This document shows, piece after piece, positions 1 through 13,070 of a DNA stretch of 64,000 bases; the stretch's first letter is position 1, and the number at the start of each line of letters is the position of its first letter. The DNA comes from Maniola hyperantus (taxonomy: Eukaryota; Arthropoda; Insecta; Lepidoptera; Nymphalidae). Location: positions 8,370,001 to 8,434,000 of the forward strand of contig NC_048556.1 of NCBI RefSeq assembly GCF_902806685.2, read 5' to 3'. A program made the translations under genes and the position numbers. Below the pieces are notes generated by a model, which was not told where the DNA came from, did not search any database, and saw nothing but the letters and a program-made list of their open reading frames with translations.

Positions 1-861
1 TTGCAGACTAAAGTTATCCAGTCTTTGCAATAAAAATAATCATTTATCATTTATTTATTCAATGCATTCCAATATTAATTATATTTAACTCATTAAACAT
101 TTATTATAATGGCACCCCGTTGGGGCACAGCAATTTTAGCAGGGAGACGGCGCTGTATTAATCGTCAAAGTAGGTAGTCATTTATTTTACTAGGCTTTTT
201 TCGATTAGGAATGTTTTTTACGAATCAATGAACGCTATATTACTCTCGATTGTTTTAATGTGGTCAGGAATTTAAAATAAAAGTCTATCTATCTTAAAGC
301 ATATCTATCTATTGTACCCTTTAAGTAACAATGGTGGTTCAACTTAATAAATACCTACCGAGTACCGACTACACGCCTTGTACGTAGACAATAGTGTCTG
401 CTTGTGCCTTCAGCTATTGTCATTTGTCTCAGACAACTTCAGAACCGCAGAGGATTATTGAGTGCGTGTGTGAATAAAAATGGTTTTTTATTTTTTCTTT
501 GTCTCATTCGAAGTACCGTTCCAGAGTCTAGCTCACGGAACAGAATTTTCTGTTCCGTGGTCTAGCTAGACTACCAAGAACTTTGCGTTCCGGTACGAAG
601 CAGTGTGCTGCAGTGTGGATGCACAATTTAAAGTATGGGACTGTAAATTCCACTGTAGATCCTTTCTTCCACGTGTAATTTTCTGCCTAATTTACAAAAT
701 TGTATAGGGTTACCAAATACGACTGATTTGATTTAAGTCAATGTAAGTATGAAAAAGAATTGAGAAAAAAAACCAGAGCTGTTTTCTTTTTTGTAGACTA
801 GATCGCAGGCATTTTTCGTAGGCTTTATTAAAGCAAAGCACCCTTGCTTGGTTACGCAGAA

Positions 862-1112
862 AATCCATACTAATATTATAAATGCGAAAGTGTGTCTGTC
901 TGTCTGTCCGTCTGTCTGTCTGTCTGTCTGTCTCTAGCCTCTAGCCTTTCACGGCCCATCCGTTCAACCGATTTTGACGAAATTTGGTACAGAGATAGCT
1001 TGCATTCCGGGGAAGGACATAGGCTACTTTTTATCCCGGAAAATCAAAGAGTTCCCACGGGATCCTTAAAAACCTAAATCCACGCGTACGAAGTCGCGGG
1101 CATCAGCTAGTA
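862..1112 (+). mobile_element. Helitron-like short repeat, family A
   Basis: Begins near AATATTATAAATGCGAAAGT, continues through a GTCT microsatellite, then TACTTTTTATCCCGGAAAAT, and ends GCGGGCATCAGCTAGT. The same order of blocks recurs at least eight times in the window on both strands. There is no terminal inverted repeat and the constant CTAGT end is compatible with a non-autonomous Helitron (Lep1-like), which is inference. The open frame across it is repeat-derived. Confidence 0.75.
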
Positions 1113-1204
1113 AGTAATAAGTATGTATAATAGAATAATAGAATGTTTTTTATTCATGTAAACTTTTTACAAGTGCTTATGAATAGTCAGGTAGTTTTAA
1201 TTTA

Positions 1205-1275
1205 CCACTGGTTCGGAATGCCGTTCCTACCGAGAAGAACCAGCAAGAAACTCGGCGGTTGCTCTTTTTAATTTT
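1205..1275 (+). mobile_element. Short LINE 3'-end fragment (family K)
   Basis: The block TGGTTCGGAATGCCGTTCCT followed by GAGAAGAACCAGCAAGAAAC recurs in reverse orientation at 22,255-22,315. The pattern resembles a conserved LINE coding end, but the fragment is too short to classify. Confidence 0.4.
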
Positions 1276-1819
1276 AATTTTATGTAACAATACATACCCA
1301 ATCCATAAACTTATTTTGAGCTTTGTATTAACATTATTAGACATCTATCCTCTGCCGCGTAAATATATTGAATCCATACCAATCTTTATTAAACAGCTAA
1401 TAAATAGTTAAGTGTCGCTGATCAGTGACCTGACCGGTGAAAGTTTACGGCCGATCCGATCTGTGTGACACAAGGCGAAAGTGACACGGATCAGCTCGGA
1501 TTTGTGCATAATATTATATAGTAAATATTAGATAATATACTTAGATAACTTCACCGACCCTTTCTGCCGGTATTGCTTATCGGTGGCTATGCTCACAACT
1601 CAGTGACTCTGTTGTTCAATGATTGATGACTAATTATAATTATTATTGACGGGTTTAGGATTACTTAGTTGGATAATAGTTCCGCTTGATACTATACCAA
1701 CATACTTCTTTTGGTTCCTCTATTTTATAAGGATAAGAATACTTAATAGTGTGGCTACTGGCTAGTTCTTCTAATTTATATCCATATACCTAGGACCTAG
1801 GTTTATAAAAGGAAAGCCT

Positions 1820-2006
1820 GAGCTGACTGATCTATCAACGCACAGCTCAAACTACTGGACGAATCGGGCTGCACTTTGGCATGCAATTATGACGTAGGCA
1901 TCTGTTAAGAAAGGATTTTTGTAAGATAAAACCCTAAGGGGATAAAATAGGGGTTTGAAATTTGTGTTGTTCACGTGGACAAAGTCACGAGCATAAGCTA
2001 CTCTAA
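1820..2006 (+). mobile_element. Short repeat, family B
   Basis: Ordered blocks TGATCTATCAACGCACAGCT, GACGTAGGCATCTGTTAAGA, GGGGATAAAATAGGGGTTTG and a 3' end ACGAGCATAAGCTA. The same blocks occur at 8,275-8,465 (-), 17,355-17,510 (-), 38,395-38,597 (+) and 52,380-52,535 (+), with a weaker piece near 3,590-3,690. Family B shares a GCGGACGAAGTC-type end with family A and so may be a related non-autonomous element. Confidence 0.7.
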
Positions 2007-2803
2007 ACTTGAAATTGACAGGTCTAGTGTTATTCGTCTCCGCGGGAAGTATGGAAGGGATAGCAATTAGACCTGTAATATTAGTTTAGAGATTATGACT
2101 ATGTACAACAGAAGCTACTTTTTATCCCGGAAAAACAAAGAGTTTCAATGGGATTTAAAAAAAATTGTTAATCCGCGAAGCCGCGGGCATCACCTAGTAC
2201 CAAAATAAAAAGATGTTTTTTTATTTTTCGGCATTTTGGTAAAAACAGTGGCAACCCTAACAGTAATCTAAATTCCGTAGCCAAGCACATTACAATTTTC
2301 CGTATAAGTGTGCATAATCCGAGTAAATGTCGCAATGCTCCGTACAAATCGTTTGGTTGACACTATACATTGTTTACAAGCATTTTTACAAGACATGCAC
2401 TTTCGATTAGCACTGACACAGTTTTATTGCACAACAGACGATTAACTTTATTTTTGTGCCGTTCAAATGACAACCTTAATGATTAGTTAGGCTTTTTGTC
2501 TTGTTATATTTAAGTACTATTTGACTACTTGGTCAGTAGGTAGGTAGTCAAGGACAAGCTTAACTAAATTTACTTAAATAAGGTTCAAGGAAAATATTTA
2601 ATTAGATATGTAGCAGAAACCTATTTAGGTTACTTAAAGACTACTTACCTACTTAGGTTATTTAAAGACGATTTTTGATGGTTATTACTTAAGTTTTTTC
2701 AAATGTAAATACCAAAAAGTGCACAAGTTACTCAACACAGTCAATCTCTATTGACAGGAGGTGAGTACATTATAATGTCTGCTACTTACGAATGAAACAG
2801 AAG

Positions 2804-2835
2804 TATAAAAGGAACGAGGTAGCTCAGAGTCAGTT
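2804..2835 (+). promoter_or_regulatory. Candidate core promoter (TATA plus initiator)
   Basis: TATAAAAG at 2,804-2,811 is followed by the arthropod initiator TCAGTT at 2,830-2,835, so the initiator A lies about 28 bases after the first T of the TATA box, the usual spacing. A strong splice donor (GTTGTAAGTAAC) lies near 3,070 and an AATAAA near 2,983. No protein-coding exon follows that I recognise, so this could start a non-coding or untranslated first exon, or be chance. Confidence 0.35.
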
Positions 2836-3738
2836 TATTAATAGACTTTTTATCTCCCACTTCGTGTGACTTGTGGACTTATTTGATCCAAAACATAGTA
2901 CAGTTAGAAATATTTTCAAATGTGGACGTTTTAATATACAAACGTATGGAGACTAATAATGACCCATAAGATTTATTTACTGAAATAAAAGTTCCACATG
3001 AAAATTCAAACAATTCGATTTTGTTTGGAATTTTAAATGTCTGCATGGTTAGCCGAGGTTAAGGAAAGTTGTAAGTAACCTATTTATCCGTCCAATTTTA
3101 ATATATATGTGTTCTTTCAAGTCAGAAGTGAATATAGGCATCTTCTAGGTAAGCGCGCTCCATCTTAGGCTGCAACAACAGGTCTACATTGCAGCCAAGT
3201 GCTAATCTATAAATTTTAAAAATCTAAGTAATCCCTGAAAGTGTGATATTCTTTTGTTGATTACAAAAAGATACAACTTCAATTGCACTAAAAAATATTT
3301 TTACCGAACGGAAGTGAAATGATTTTCATTGTTATGAACGTGCCTTGGTGCAATTTCTAATCAATTTGTCACGCTTCAATATAAATTACGAGCCACGAAA
3401 TAAAGTAGGTACTTACTTAAATAAAATAACAGCCTTATTACTTATCTCCTACGTGATCACTGTGCTTAAATTAGTAAATAGGTAAGTAGGTACTTACTTG
3501 AGCACTACAGTTCAATTTCAATACTTTTTTGACACTTTTACATACGAGACTACATCTATACAACATTTATAAAAACTTGCCCTGGCTAACTGGTATATCA
3601 ACGCGCATTGGGGGTTGGAAACTTGAAATTTTGACAATAGGTTTCTTTTATAACGTAGGCGCCCACTAAGAAAGGATTTTTGGAAATTCCATCCCTAACG
3701 CTGTTGTTCGAAACAGATTCAAAAATTTAAGTGGAGAT

Positions 3739-3774
3739 TAAACTAATAAGAGACTTAAGTCTCTTATTAGTTTA
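3739..3774. repeat. Perfect 36-bp palindrome
   Basis: The half-site TAAACTAATAAGAGACTT is followed directly by its exact reverse complement, with no spacer. It lies beside a family B repeat remnant. It may be a decayed insertion junction; function unknown. Confidence 0.9.
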
Positions 3775-4354
3775 GGGGTAGGAAAGTCCATCATTTTTCA
3801 AGTTATCTATTTCTTTTAATTTGGGACTTAGTAGTTAGTAGTTGGGAGTTCGTTTGGGACTTTCGGGCAAAAATTAAGAAGAACCTACGTATTTCAGAAA
3901 TTTAGAATGATTTTTAGAAATTCCATCCCTTTACTTATAATATAATTTTCAAAAATTCTACTCGAGTGAACTGTAGCGGGTCAGCTAGTAAGTAATATCT
4001 TTATGTAGGTACCCATACTATCCAGGGTGTGCCAGGGTGTTGAATTTCAGTGGCTGACTGGGAATGGGAACGGACTATCTGTTACACAATGTGTATTATA
4101 TTATAAACAGCATCTAAAAACAGCGCCAAATGAGCCACCTGACCTGAAAATATAGGTCGGAGTGTGCAGTATGTACTTACTATAAAATGTGTTAGGAACT
4201 GCTGGCAACTGGCACGCGAGTACCGTGGACTACATATTTAGGCATTGCACAACGAATTTACCAGTCAGGTAAGTAGGTAATAATTCTCCTGACAATTTTC
4301 GCCAGGAAAATTCGCTATTATTCAGCGGTGTTAGCCTAAGACTATTATAATAAT

Positions 4355-4645
4355 TATAGCGGTGATAGCCTAAGACGCTGGCCTTTCAATCGGGGGTCCA
4401 GGGTTCCATCCCGGACACGCACCTTTAACTTTTTGCTGTTATTTGCGTTTTAAACAGTTTAACTTGCTTTAACGTTGAAAGAAAGGTCGTCAGGAAACAT
4501 GCGTACCTGACAGTTCGCCATAATGTTCTCAAAAGACTACCAACGGCACTTGGCCATAGCGTGGCCAAACTCTACTCATTGTAGGAGAAGACCTGTGTTT
4601 AGTAGTGAGCCGGAGATGGGTTGATCATGAAGATGATGAGGTTGA
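4355..4645 (+). mobile_element. tRNA-derived SINE, family I
   Basis: Has a tRNA-like head with a B-box-like GGGTTCCATCCC followed by GGACACGCACCTTTAACTTT, a body with ACTTGGCCATAGCGTGGCCA and AGAAGACCTGTGTTTAGTAG, and a GATGATGAG tail. Related copies lie at 50,440-50,735, 50,920-51,220, 58,230-58,350 and, inverted, at 42,570-42,790. Internal promoter boxes and a shared body are typical of SINEs. Confidence 0.75.
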
Positions 4646-5583
4646 AGTTCTATAGGTTGGATAGAAGCGGGCGTTACCATGCTGAAGTTTATGTCTATAT
4701 GATAATCAGTTTAATTTGTTATCTATAACTAGTCCGCCAAAATCAATCAAACATTTTTCCTTTGATTTCCTTCGTTCCTAGTTACATGTTCCCTTTATAA
4801 GTAGGTATTCCGAAGGTACTCGATCTTTTACGACAGCGCCCGATCGTGTTCGTGAGTCATCAGGTGTTTCACCTTACTATTTATGTTGGGGTGCAGATCC
4901 CCTCGCGTTTTAGTTATTTTTTTCCATCGTGCATTCTATATATAAGGTCGTTAAACGGAATTTTCAAGGATGGTCGAATCTAAATTGCGAAAATAGTGGC
5001 AAATAGTAGATATTACGAAAAGAAAGAAGTATTTAATATAAACATTTTTTGTTTAAAAAAAAATTTTTTTAAACAAAAACCAAAATATTTAAAAAATTGC
5101 CTGATATAGAATCGACTGTTAGGCGGTACAAAGTTCGCCGGGGCAGCTAGTTAGATATAAAATAGACATCCAATGAGTAATTCAGTCCAATTTCAAGAAA
5201 AGAGATGAACTAATCCAACTTGGCAGCGTTCGGGAAGCTCCGAAACATCCTCTCAACCAAAATTCTAATGTCTGAAGACGAAAGTCTACGATCAATACGT
5301 ACTTATTACCAGAGATAACGCATAATGGCACTGAAACATGGTTGCTAAATATAAGCCTTATAAGACGGAAGAATGGTTGAAATGTAAGTAGCATGTAAAT
5401 ATCAAGTATTTAAATTCGTGCGAAGGCTGACGTCACATGCAGGTTTGGGATTCAATCAACTTGAACTTTGATGCGGGTGATTTTTGTGGTTTTTATTCAG
5501 TAAGACCCTGGCCTTGGTAAATGCAGGAAACGAAACTACCATTGTTAAAGGTTAACTTATTATTATTAATTATGCCATTTGCA

Positions 5584-5770
5584 TTTGCAACATTTGCCAG
5601 GCAGGCCACGTCCACAGCAGAACTGATGGCCGCTGGGGCAGACGTGTTCTGGAGTGGAGACCGCGTATCGGCAAGCGCAGTGTAGGGTAGCGGGAAGTGG
5701 GTGGATGAGGAAGGCAGAGGATCGTGTGTGGTGGTGCACTCTTTGGAAGGCCTATGTCCAGGTTATAGTT
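5584..5770 (+). mobile_element. RTE-type LINE 3'-end fragment
   Basis: Encodes a degraded version of the conserved end seen in the copies at 47,505 and 62,755: a trace of the WRPR/GKR block, then SGWMRKAEDR, then ending GGCCTATGTCCA. It is followed by a family A remnant up to about 5,885. It is 5'-truncated and dead. Confidence 0.65.
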
Positions 5771-8274
5771 AAAGACTTGAGAGTGACAAAGGAGGACAAT
5801 AATCCCCGGAAAACAAAGAATTTTCACGAGATTTTTAAAAACCTAAATCACGCAAAAGAAAGTCGCGTGGATTGTCTAGTTGCTTATAATACATATCGCA
5901 GTAAAGTAAGTGTCTAAGCTATAGCTATACGGTTGAAATTAAATTAATCGGCTAGATAGTAGTTAGTTAGTAGCCAACCTACTTTGAAGGCCGTTTCTTA
6001 TTGGCAGATATTCTAGTTAACCCGGATACACACTGATGTTACACAAAAGTAATGGAGAATTTATGGTTATTGCGAACTTAAAATCTTTTTTGCAATCCAT
6101 AGAAAAACAGGTAGTTCAAATGTTTCCTCATAATCGGTATATTTAAATAATAAGTGTTTGCAATAAACAATATACTTACACAGCTTTTCAAAGTTGCTAA
6201 AGACTTCATCAAGAAGTCTTTCTTGCTTCATCTGTTTTCGTGAATATCTTGAAGCTGTTTACCGCCGGAAAAGTCAAATTAAAATGGATCTACATTGAGG
6301 TTCAATTTACATTTTAGGCTATTTTTTAATCCAAACTGGCTGTGCATAAATATAAAAAAATACTTTCATGGTCTACTATTAATTTTTAAATTTTCAACAT
6401 GGCGGAATCAAAGCTGGAACCTTTGATATTTTATGATGTAGCTACAGTGTAGCTACAACTACTTATAAATAAGCCGTTTCGCCATATCAATAAATCAAAG
6501 TTTATGCTTTCCGTAACCCGTCCCTTATAATCCGTTCAAGGAAGAGATAAAGATGGCCGCCTGACGCCTGTATCGGTATAGATTTACTCTCTAGTAGCCG
6601 TCTTGGCTCTTGACGAGTTTATCGGTGACACAAACTCGTAACAGAAATGCTGAACATGCAAGCTGCCTTTTGCGTAGCTTAGTAGGCGTTCAAATCATGC
6701 CTTATCAAAGTAGGTACATATTTTTAAGTAAGGAATTATTTTCATTCAGTTTTGCAATTAGAGTGTTATTACCTGTTATTACTTATTGTGGTAGTTATGT
6801 TAAAATAAATATACATCTACTTTAAAAACAAAATATATTTACATTTATTATTCTTCGGTCCGGCCTTATTAAAACGCTTACGCAAGTAGGTCAGTTAAAG
6901 ACATAGTACAAGAAATAAAGTTTATCTAAAATATAGCGTAAGTAGGATCTAGTTAACGAGAAAAAACAGGACGGGTTCCGTACCATCGAATAAATATAAT
7001 TATTATTATTTTAAATTGCATGACGGCCATTTTAAATTTATATTTTTGCTATAGCGGCAATAGGAGTACACTGTACACACTATGTAACAACTCTCTTTCA
7101 TGAAAAACAGCCCGCTGACAAACAGAGATAATTAATAATTCAATGCCCCGGATAGAGGGTAGATACCTAGGTAGGTAATAGATATATATTTTGTAACGAC
7201 CATATGACTCAGGTCGAGATAAATGGTGATTGTAATCATAAAGCATCTGCATAATATTATAACATAATATCATAATAATATTATGACGTATCCTACTTAA
7301 TTAGTTTAATTTTCATAAACCTATTTCCATAACTTAAGTTATTATTTAACTTAAATCGCTAAAACAAGTCGTCGTAACTCTGAGTTACGTAACTTCTACG
7401 AAGATGCTACGATTTTAGTTTCTATTAATATAATAATTATCTAATTATTATTAATGTTAAATGTTTTCCGAATATCGATTAATATTTTTCAGTTACGAAT
7501 ACATAATTAATCGTGGACTTAGTTCGTAGGTTTGTAAGTAATTTTGTATGTTGTAAGTAAAATAACCTGCAATAATACCTACTTAATTTAAGATAGGTAG
7601 GTAGGTAAGTACTTATTTCTTATGTTCTTTGGACTATATTTTGTGGTCTTTAAATATTATTTATGCTGTGATTGTGGGAAGTATTTATTCATAACTTTTA
7701 AATAAAAGGAAAAACTTTTGTGTCGGAAAACCGAACCTAGAACGTCTCGCTAGTCTAGCATAGCAATAATAATAATAATATCTCGTTGACTGGGGTACCT
7801 ACGTAATAATATCTGTTTTTGGGGGCATAACTGAGGCATAACGCGTCTTGAACTTTTCCGCGATTTTTAATCTTTATAATTTAAGTTTGACTACTATAAT
7901 TTAATATATAATCTTCGTTTGTATGAGGTGCGCTCGAAGGAGTCTCCTCTTAATAGGTAGGTACCATTTATTTATTAGACGTGTTTTCAAGTTCTTTTTT
8001 CACGTAAACAATGTTCCTATTGTTTTGACAGTAATTAACGTACCTTTCAAACGTGTGTCCCACGCCCACGACCTACGGGCCACGAAAGTAAAGTAAGCCT
8101 TGTGTTAAAAGAATTACTTTATTGTTCCATGCGATATTGTGATTAGACTGTGGGAGGCAGCGGGTAAGTGGTAGATACAATGAACTGTTAGGCGTAAAAA
8201 TGTTAATAAATTGCACTTTTCGACTAGCATTAAATCTATTTTCTTTTGCATTCTTTTAACTTTTATACCTACGA

Positions 8275-8465
8275 CTAGCTTAGGTATGCCCGCGACTTCT
8301 TCCGCGTGGTCTACACAAATTTCAAATCCCTATATTAACTCCTTAGGGGTCAAATTTTCAAAAATCCTTTTTTAGCGGATGTCTACGTTATAATAGCTAT
8401 CTGCATGCCAAATTTCAGCCCGATCCGTGTAATAGTTTGAGCTGTGCGTTGATAGATCAGTCTAC
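8275..8465 (-). mobile_element. Short repeat, family B (reverse)
   Basis: Reverse complement of the family B layout: starts CTAGCTTAGGTATGCCCGCG and ends GCGTTGATAGATCAG, with TCTACGTTATAATAGCTATC inside. Confidence 0.7.
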
Positions 8466-8689
8466 ATTCGTAGTTAAGTACCTAGTCGACTATTTTTAGC
8501 TGGAACATGGCAGATAAAATATTCCTCATGTCAGACTATGTAAAATACTACACCAGTAAGCTTGCAAAATTCCGCTAACACCCAGTTGCTCGCATTCTCG
8601 GCGTTAAAATAGAACCTCGGCAGATACGAGGGCTTGTGTTTACACATTGAGGAATAGCCCTACCACAGAGTAAGAATATGACCTATACT

Positions 8690-8850
8690 GTATACTATAT
8701 TACTAATTATATATAATATTATAAAGAGGTAAAGTTTGTAAGTTTGTAAGTTAGAGAGTACTCTCTGGAACAAGAACAACTGAACCGATTTTGAAAATTC
8801 CCAGTAGAAAGCTACATTATTCCTGAGTGTTATAGACTACGAAGCCGTCT
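8690..8850 (+). repeat. Short repeat, family M
   Basis: Contains TATAAAGAGGTAAAGTTTGT, AACCGATTTTGAAAATTC and a block CTACATTATTCCTGAGTG. Inverted relatives are seen at about 12,060-12,190 and 56,365-56,515, all mentioning the same ordered blocks. Confidence 0.55.
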
Positions 8851-11130
8851 AAAAAGAACAATCGTGCGGGACGAAGGAGTGACCTAAAGTGGCCTACGTA
8901 GGTAAGTACTAGGTAGGGCCCATCATATCCATATTAAATATTAAGTAATCACATGGTAATGCATCTAAAACCTCGTCTCGCTATATAAGTCCGTCTCCGT
9001 TTACGTCTAGCAGATAAGGAAGTAAGGCCAGTCATGATTAAGAGCTCACAACTTAGGGCAGTCACACATGCGCAGATTTGCGGTAGAAGGTCTAGGCATA
9101 GGCCAGCCTGGGGTAACGAACTAGCGGTGTAGAACACACTGGTCCTTTTGATAGGTAAAAGATTTTTATGCAGACAGAGTTCTAATTCGTTCTAAATTTT
9201 TGTTAAAATGAGCAAGAGACCAGCCTTCTTAGGTCGCCCTAAAAAGTAATCTAAGTACATTGCTACAATAGAGATTTTTGTGATGGACTGAATTTAGGGC
9301 ATTTTGCTGCAACTATCCAGTCTCTTCTCTTCTCTCACTATTGGTTTAAAGCTTGTAGTGTAAGGAGTTTAGCCAATGAGAGGTGATCGAGATAATTACA
9401 CTATCTACTTACCTCTTAAAAGATCTTAAGCCTAAGATGGTAAAATTAGCACCGTAGCAATTCTACTCCAATCATTTATACGCTCAAGGCGCATTCAAAA
9501 GCTAGCCTAAAACAATCTTTAACATCCTTAGTTTCATTTTACTACCTACAATTTTAAATAACATACCGAAAGGGCCCAGGTTGACTTCAGCTGAGAACTA
9601 CGTTAGGCTGCCGGGCGGTAGACCTTTGTCGCCGTAAACCGGCACGTGTGAAGCCTTCTTTAGCGTGCAATACTATCCGGTAGAGAACAATCACTGTGAC
9701 GTGCGCTATCTTGTTGACTCTAATGAGTGACTCAAGCATAGCACTCAAGTGTGATATGAGTGTGATGCTTCGTCTGCGGTGACGGAGGGGAAGGGGACTG
9801 ACTAAATAAGACACTTATCACGACTCAACAAGGGGACAGAAAATAGCACAGGTCTATTCTTACAGATAAGTATTACTATGAAGACATCGATTTAAATGTC
9901 CAAAAGTCTAGAAGAAGCAGTGATAGTTTACTTAGTCCTAAATGTATGCCGATGCTTGTCCTAAATGTAGGTATGTGTGCTTGCAAGATGGGAAGTAGGT
10001 AGTCTAAGATTAGACCACCTGATCCAAAGGTTGTGACATAGAAAATAGGGCTATGTAGCAATGTCTTTGAAGATTAATAAGCTATATTTTAACATTTATT
10101 AGGAATCGCGTCTAAGAATAGTCGCGTTATAGTTTTGTACCATAATATGTAGGTATATTTGAAGATAGCTCAAGATGTCTATCCGAAAGAAAAAGCATAT
10201 CTGAAAACAATTTGCTAAGTTTATTACCTATCTATACATTGATCAACAATCGGTTATCGAGATCTACCAACTATTTGTATGCAATTTTAATTCACTGTAC
10301 TGTAATGCCGAAACGTAATACTAATGCAGGAGGAATTTCTTGCGAGATCAAGACGAAAATAGCGGGCCCGGCCCGGTTGTCATGGCAACCGCCTCCCGCT
10401 TGCAAGATGCTGTGCAACTCTCAAGATGACTCCGACTTTCACATAATGAGCACAGGTGTGACCACAAGGAAATTAATACACATATACGGATAAAATGTAT
10501 ATAGAAAAGTCTTATTATGGTTAGAATTTTGTCATTTTATACCTATAGGTATAACCCAATGACTTATATGTATCCGAGAATAATGATTCTCGGATGAATG
10601 ATGGTACCACACGCATGGAAGGGCCATGACCACACAGACGGAGTAGTGCTAAATTGCTTGTCACTTAACTGCACGTCTTCGTCAGATAGGTGGTAACTAG
10701 CCGCAACCGAAGCCAGATAAAATGTTGCATGACTTCTTTTATGGCCGAAATTAGTAATCAACTTAGGTATAAGTATCTGAATTGTTGATAAGTTACTAAG
10801 CAAAGTTGTTACCTTACCTATCTCTCTGGTTTTTTTGGACAAATAACAATGTGGCTTAACTTAATAGTATAGACAGATTATAGATAGATTGATTAATTAT
10901 TTATTACTTACTAAGCATTAATTTTGGTACTTTTAACTATGATATGCGTAGCACTACATACCAAATACACTTACTTATCTGTCAATATACAAGATAGCTA
11001 GCGGAGACTACAATAGCATCTATCGATTTTCTGTCATTTCCTTATTGCTTGTAATTTATTGAGGGTGTTAGGTCCTACTTATTCGTATCGCATTGTTATT
11101 AAGTATATAATGCGTTAGGTAATAGTCCGC

Positions 11131-11270
11131 ACAAAATGACTCCTCACGCGCCATTCTAACTCGGTCAACTGTCCTGTCAAAAGTAGGAACGGTTCACCTT
11201 TAAAATAAGGACTAAAACTCGTACTTTTGACTTGAAATTTGACACAAAAAGGTAAAATAGGTAGGTTATA
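11131..11270 (-). mobile_element. Inverted-repeat MITE, family S, copy 1
   Basis: The sequence from GACTCCTCACGCGCCATTCT to TTTGACACAAAAAGGTAAAA is the reverse complement of a copy at 33,318-33,455. In that copy the two ends are inverted repeats of each other, which points to a small non-autonomous DNA transposon. The terminal repeats here are partly eroded. Confidence 0.55.
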
Positions 11271-12761
11271 CCTACTATGGGCATTTATTAAGTCATATCA
11301 TAATAAATAATAATCTTTCGAGTTAATATTACTCTGCAAAGATTGGTTTATCTCACTATGTTGACAATTCCGACCGTTAGCTTCAAAGTTGCACCAACTT
11401 AGTTTTGCAGTTAACTTTACTAGGCCTTTGTCTTATCAATATAACAATATGAATCAAATTCGAGTAGCAAGTACCTTTACGATCGCATATGAAGCGTGTT
11501 ATTTATAACAATAGTTCTACGCGCGTCACTAGATAAATAATATGGTTTAATGTCTATTGTTGCGAATAGAATGGGTTTCATCGTTGCGGTTGTAGTATTG
11601 TTGTAAAAGTGAAGTAAGTGAAGGTAAAGAAATTGGATGAATTAATGTGGACACGACCTTATTTTGAAAGGACGTTTCTCTTTTGTTGGATGTAGTTACA
11701 GCTGTTATTTTAATACGTTGCATCAAGGCGAGGTTGCGCAAGTCTTTTTTACTTTTCTTTAATTTCATAGTATGTATGGTACCTAATATTAAATGTCTTA
11801 GAATTCTTAGATCTATAAGGGCTTATTCCACCTTCCTAAATCCTACGTCCTAAATGGTATAGTTACCGTCAAACTAGCCAACTTTGCCATTCAATTATAC
11901 TTTGCCTAAAAAGCAATTTATAAGCAAATTCGCTATGTAATTTTTTTGTTGATAAATTAATATTTAAACCAAAATTTGTTCGATTTTGATGGTGGGCAAA
12001 GTAATCCCGACTTTCAGCCAACATTTCCCACATCGATTTTTCATCCAAATATAACTAATCCAAATCCAAAAATAGCCTATGCCACTCAGGAATAATGTAG
12101 GTATCTTTCTACTGGTGAAAAAATTTTTAAAATCAGTTCATTAGTTCTGGAGATTACCCCCTACAAACAAACTTACAAACTTTAATATACTTACTTAAAC
12201 GAGTACTTTTAGATACGGTTAAATAGAGCCTATATTAAACAAAAATACTATATTATGCGATTACCTACCTACCTATTAACTAGGTACTTAATACTTAAAA
12301 ACAAAACAAAAAATACAAATTCGCAATGGACACAAATACATTTCCTTTTGTTTAGCGAAGAACATGATTCATTTGTTGGAAATAGACATACGTGTATGGC
12401 TGAGTAACATCGGTCGACGACCTTCGAGGATGCTCGTGACAGACGGACATAAATTTAGACAGTTTTTCAGCAAAACACCAGCGGTTGGCTCACGCAAGAT
12501 TTTATTCCGTAAACTGGATTCATTTGCGATCATCTATATTCCGTTCTTGTGGCAATGTAGACGAGATTGCATACGTAGATTGCTTGTGGATTGCACAGTG
12601 GATTGAAACAAAATATTAAGTGTGTTTTCTCCACTCTCGACCCGCCTCGAGTTCGCTAGGATGAAATTTCTGGCTCTACTAACTACTAACTAAAATTTCA
12701 AATTTCAAATTGGAATCAACTGCCTTAGGTGGTGTTCTCATTAGACTAAAACTTGGGGTTA

Positions 12762-13070
12762 TTTAATGGGCGGACCAACAAATTCCTGAAAGGCCGGCAA
12801 CGCATTGGCGGTTCCTCTGGTACTGCTAATGTTCATGGGCAGCGGTAATCACTTAGTATCAGGCAGTGGCGTGCATTTCATAGAGGCATAAAAGTACTGC
12901 TTACCCTAGTTGAAATGACCAGTGCCCATTTTTCTTTATGACCTGCCATTCAGTAGGTCTATATAAGGTGTATCTAAGGCCTATCTTACTAATGCTTACC
13001 CAGGCTTCGAACTCTGTACACGCCACTGGTATCAGGTTACCTGCCTGCTCGTTTGCTCACTATTCTAATT
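12762..13070 (+). mobile_element. LINE 3' end, split by a hAT insertion
   Basis: The blocks GGGCGGACCAACAAATTCCT, AAGGCCGGCAACGCATTGGC, GTTCATGGGCAGCGGTAATC and a terminal CCTGCCTGCTCGTTTGCTC match the conserved end of the LINE copy at 31,955-32,215, which in translation reads FKGRTNKFLKGRQLIG. The element is cut in two by the hAT-type insertion at 12,864-13,028. Confidence 0.75.
12864..13028. mobile_element. hAT-type MITE with 8-bp target duplication
   Basis: The 165-bp element starts CAGTGGCGTG and ends CACGCCACTG, perfect 10-bp terminal inverted repeats. It is flanked on both sides by the identical 8-mer GTATCAGG (12,856-12,863 and 13,029-13,036). An 8-bp target duplication with CAGTGGC-type ends is the signature of hAT transposons. 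It carries no transposase, so it is non-autonomous. Other copies of the host LINE in the window have only one copy of the target sequence, which confirms insertion. Confidence 0.93.

Noticed and set aside
892..1077. 61-codon frame beginning with SVCL repeats
   Set aside because: It is the GTCT microsatellite and body of a family A repeat; similar frames recur at other copies.
10212..10493. 93-codon open frame
   Set aside because: No recognisable protein features and no splice or promoter support.
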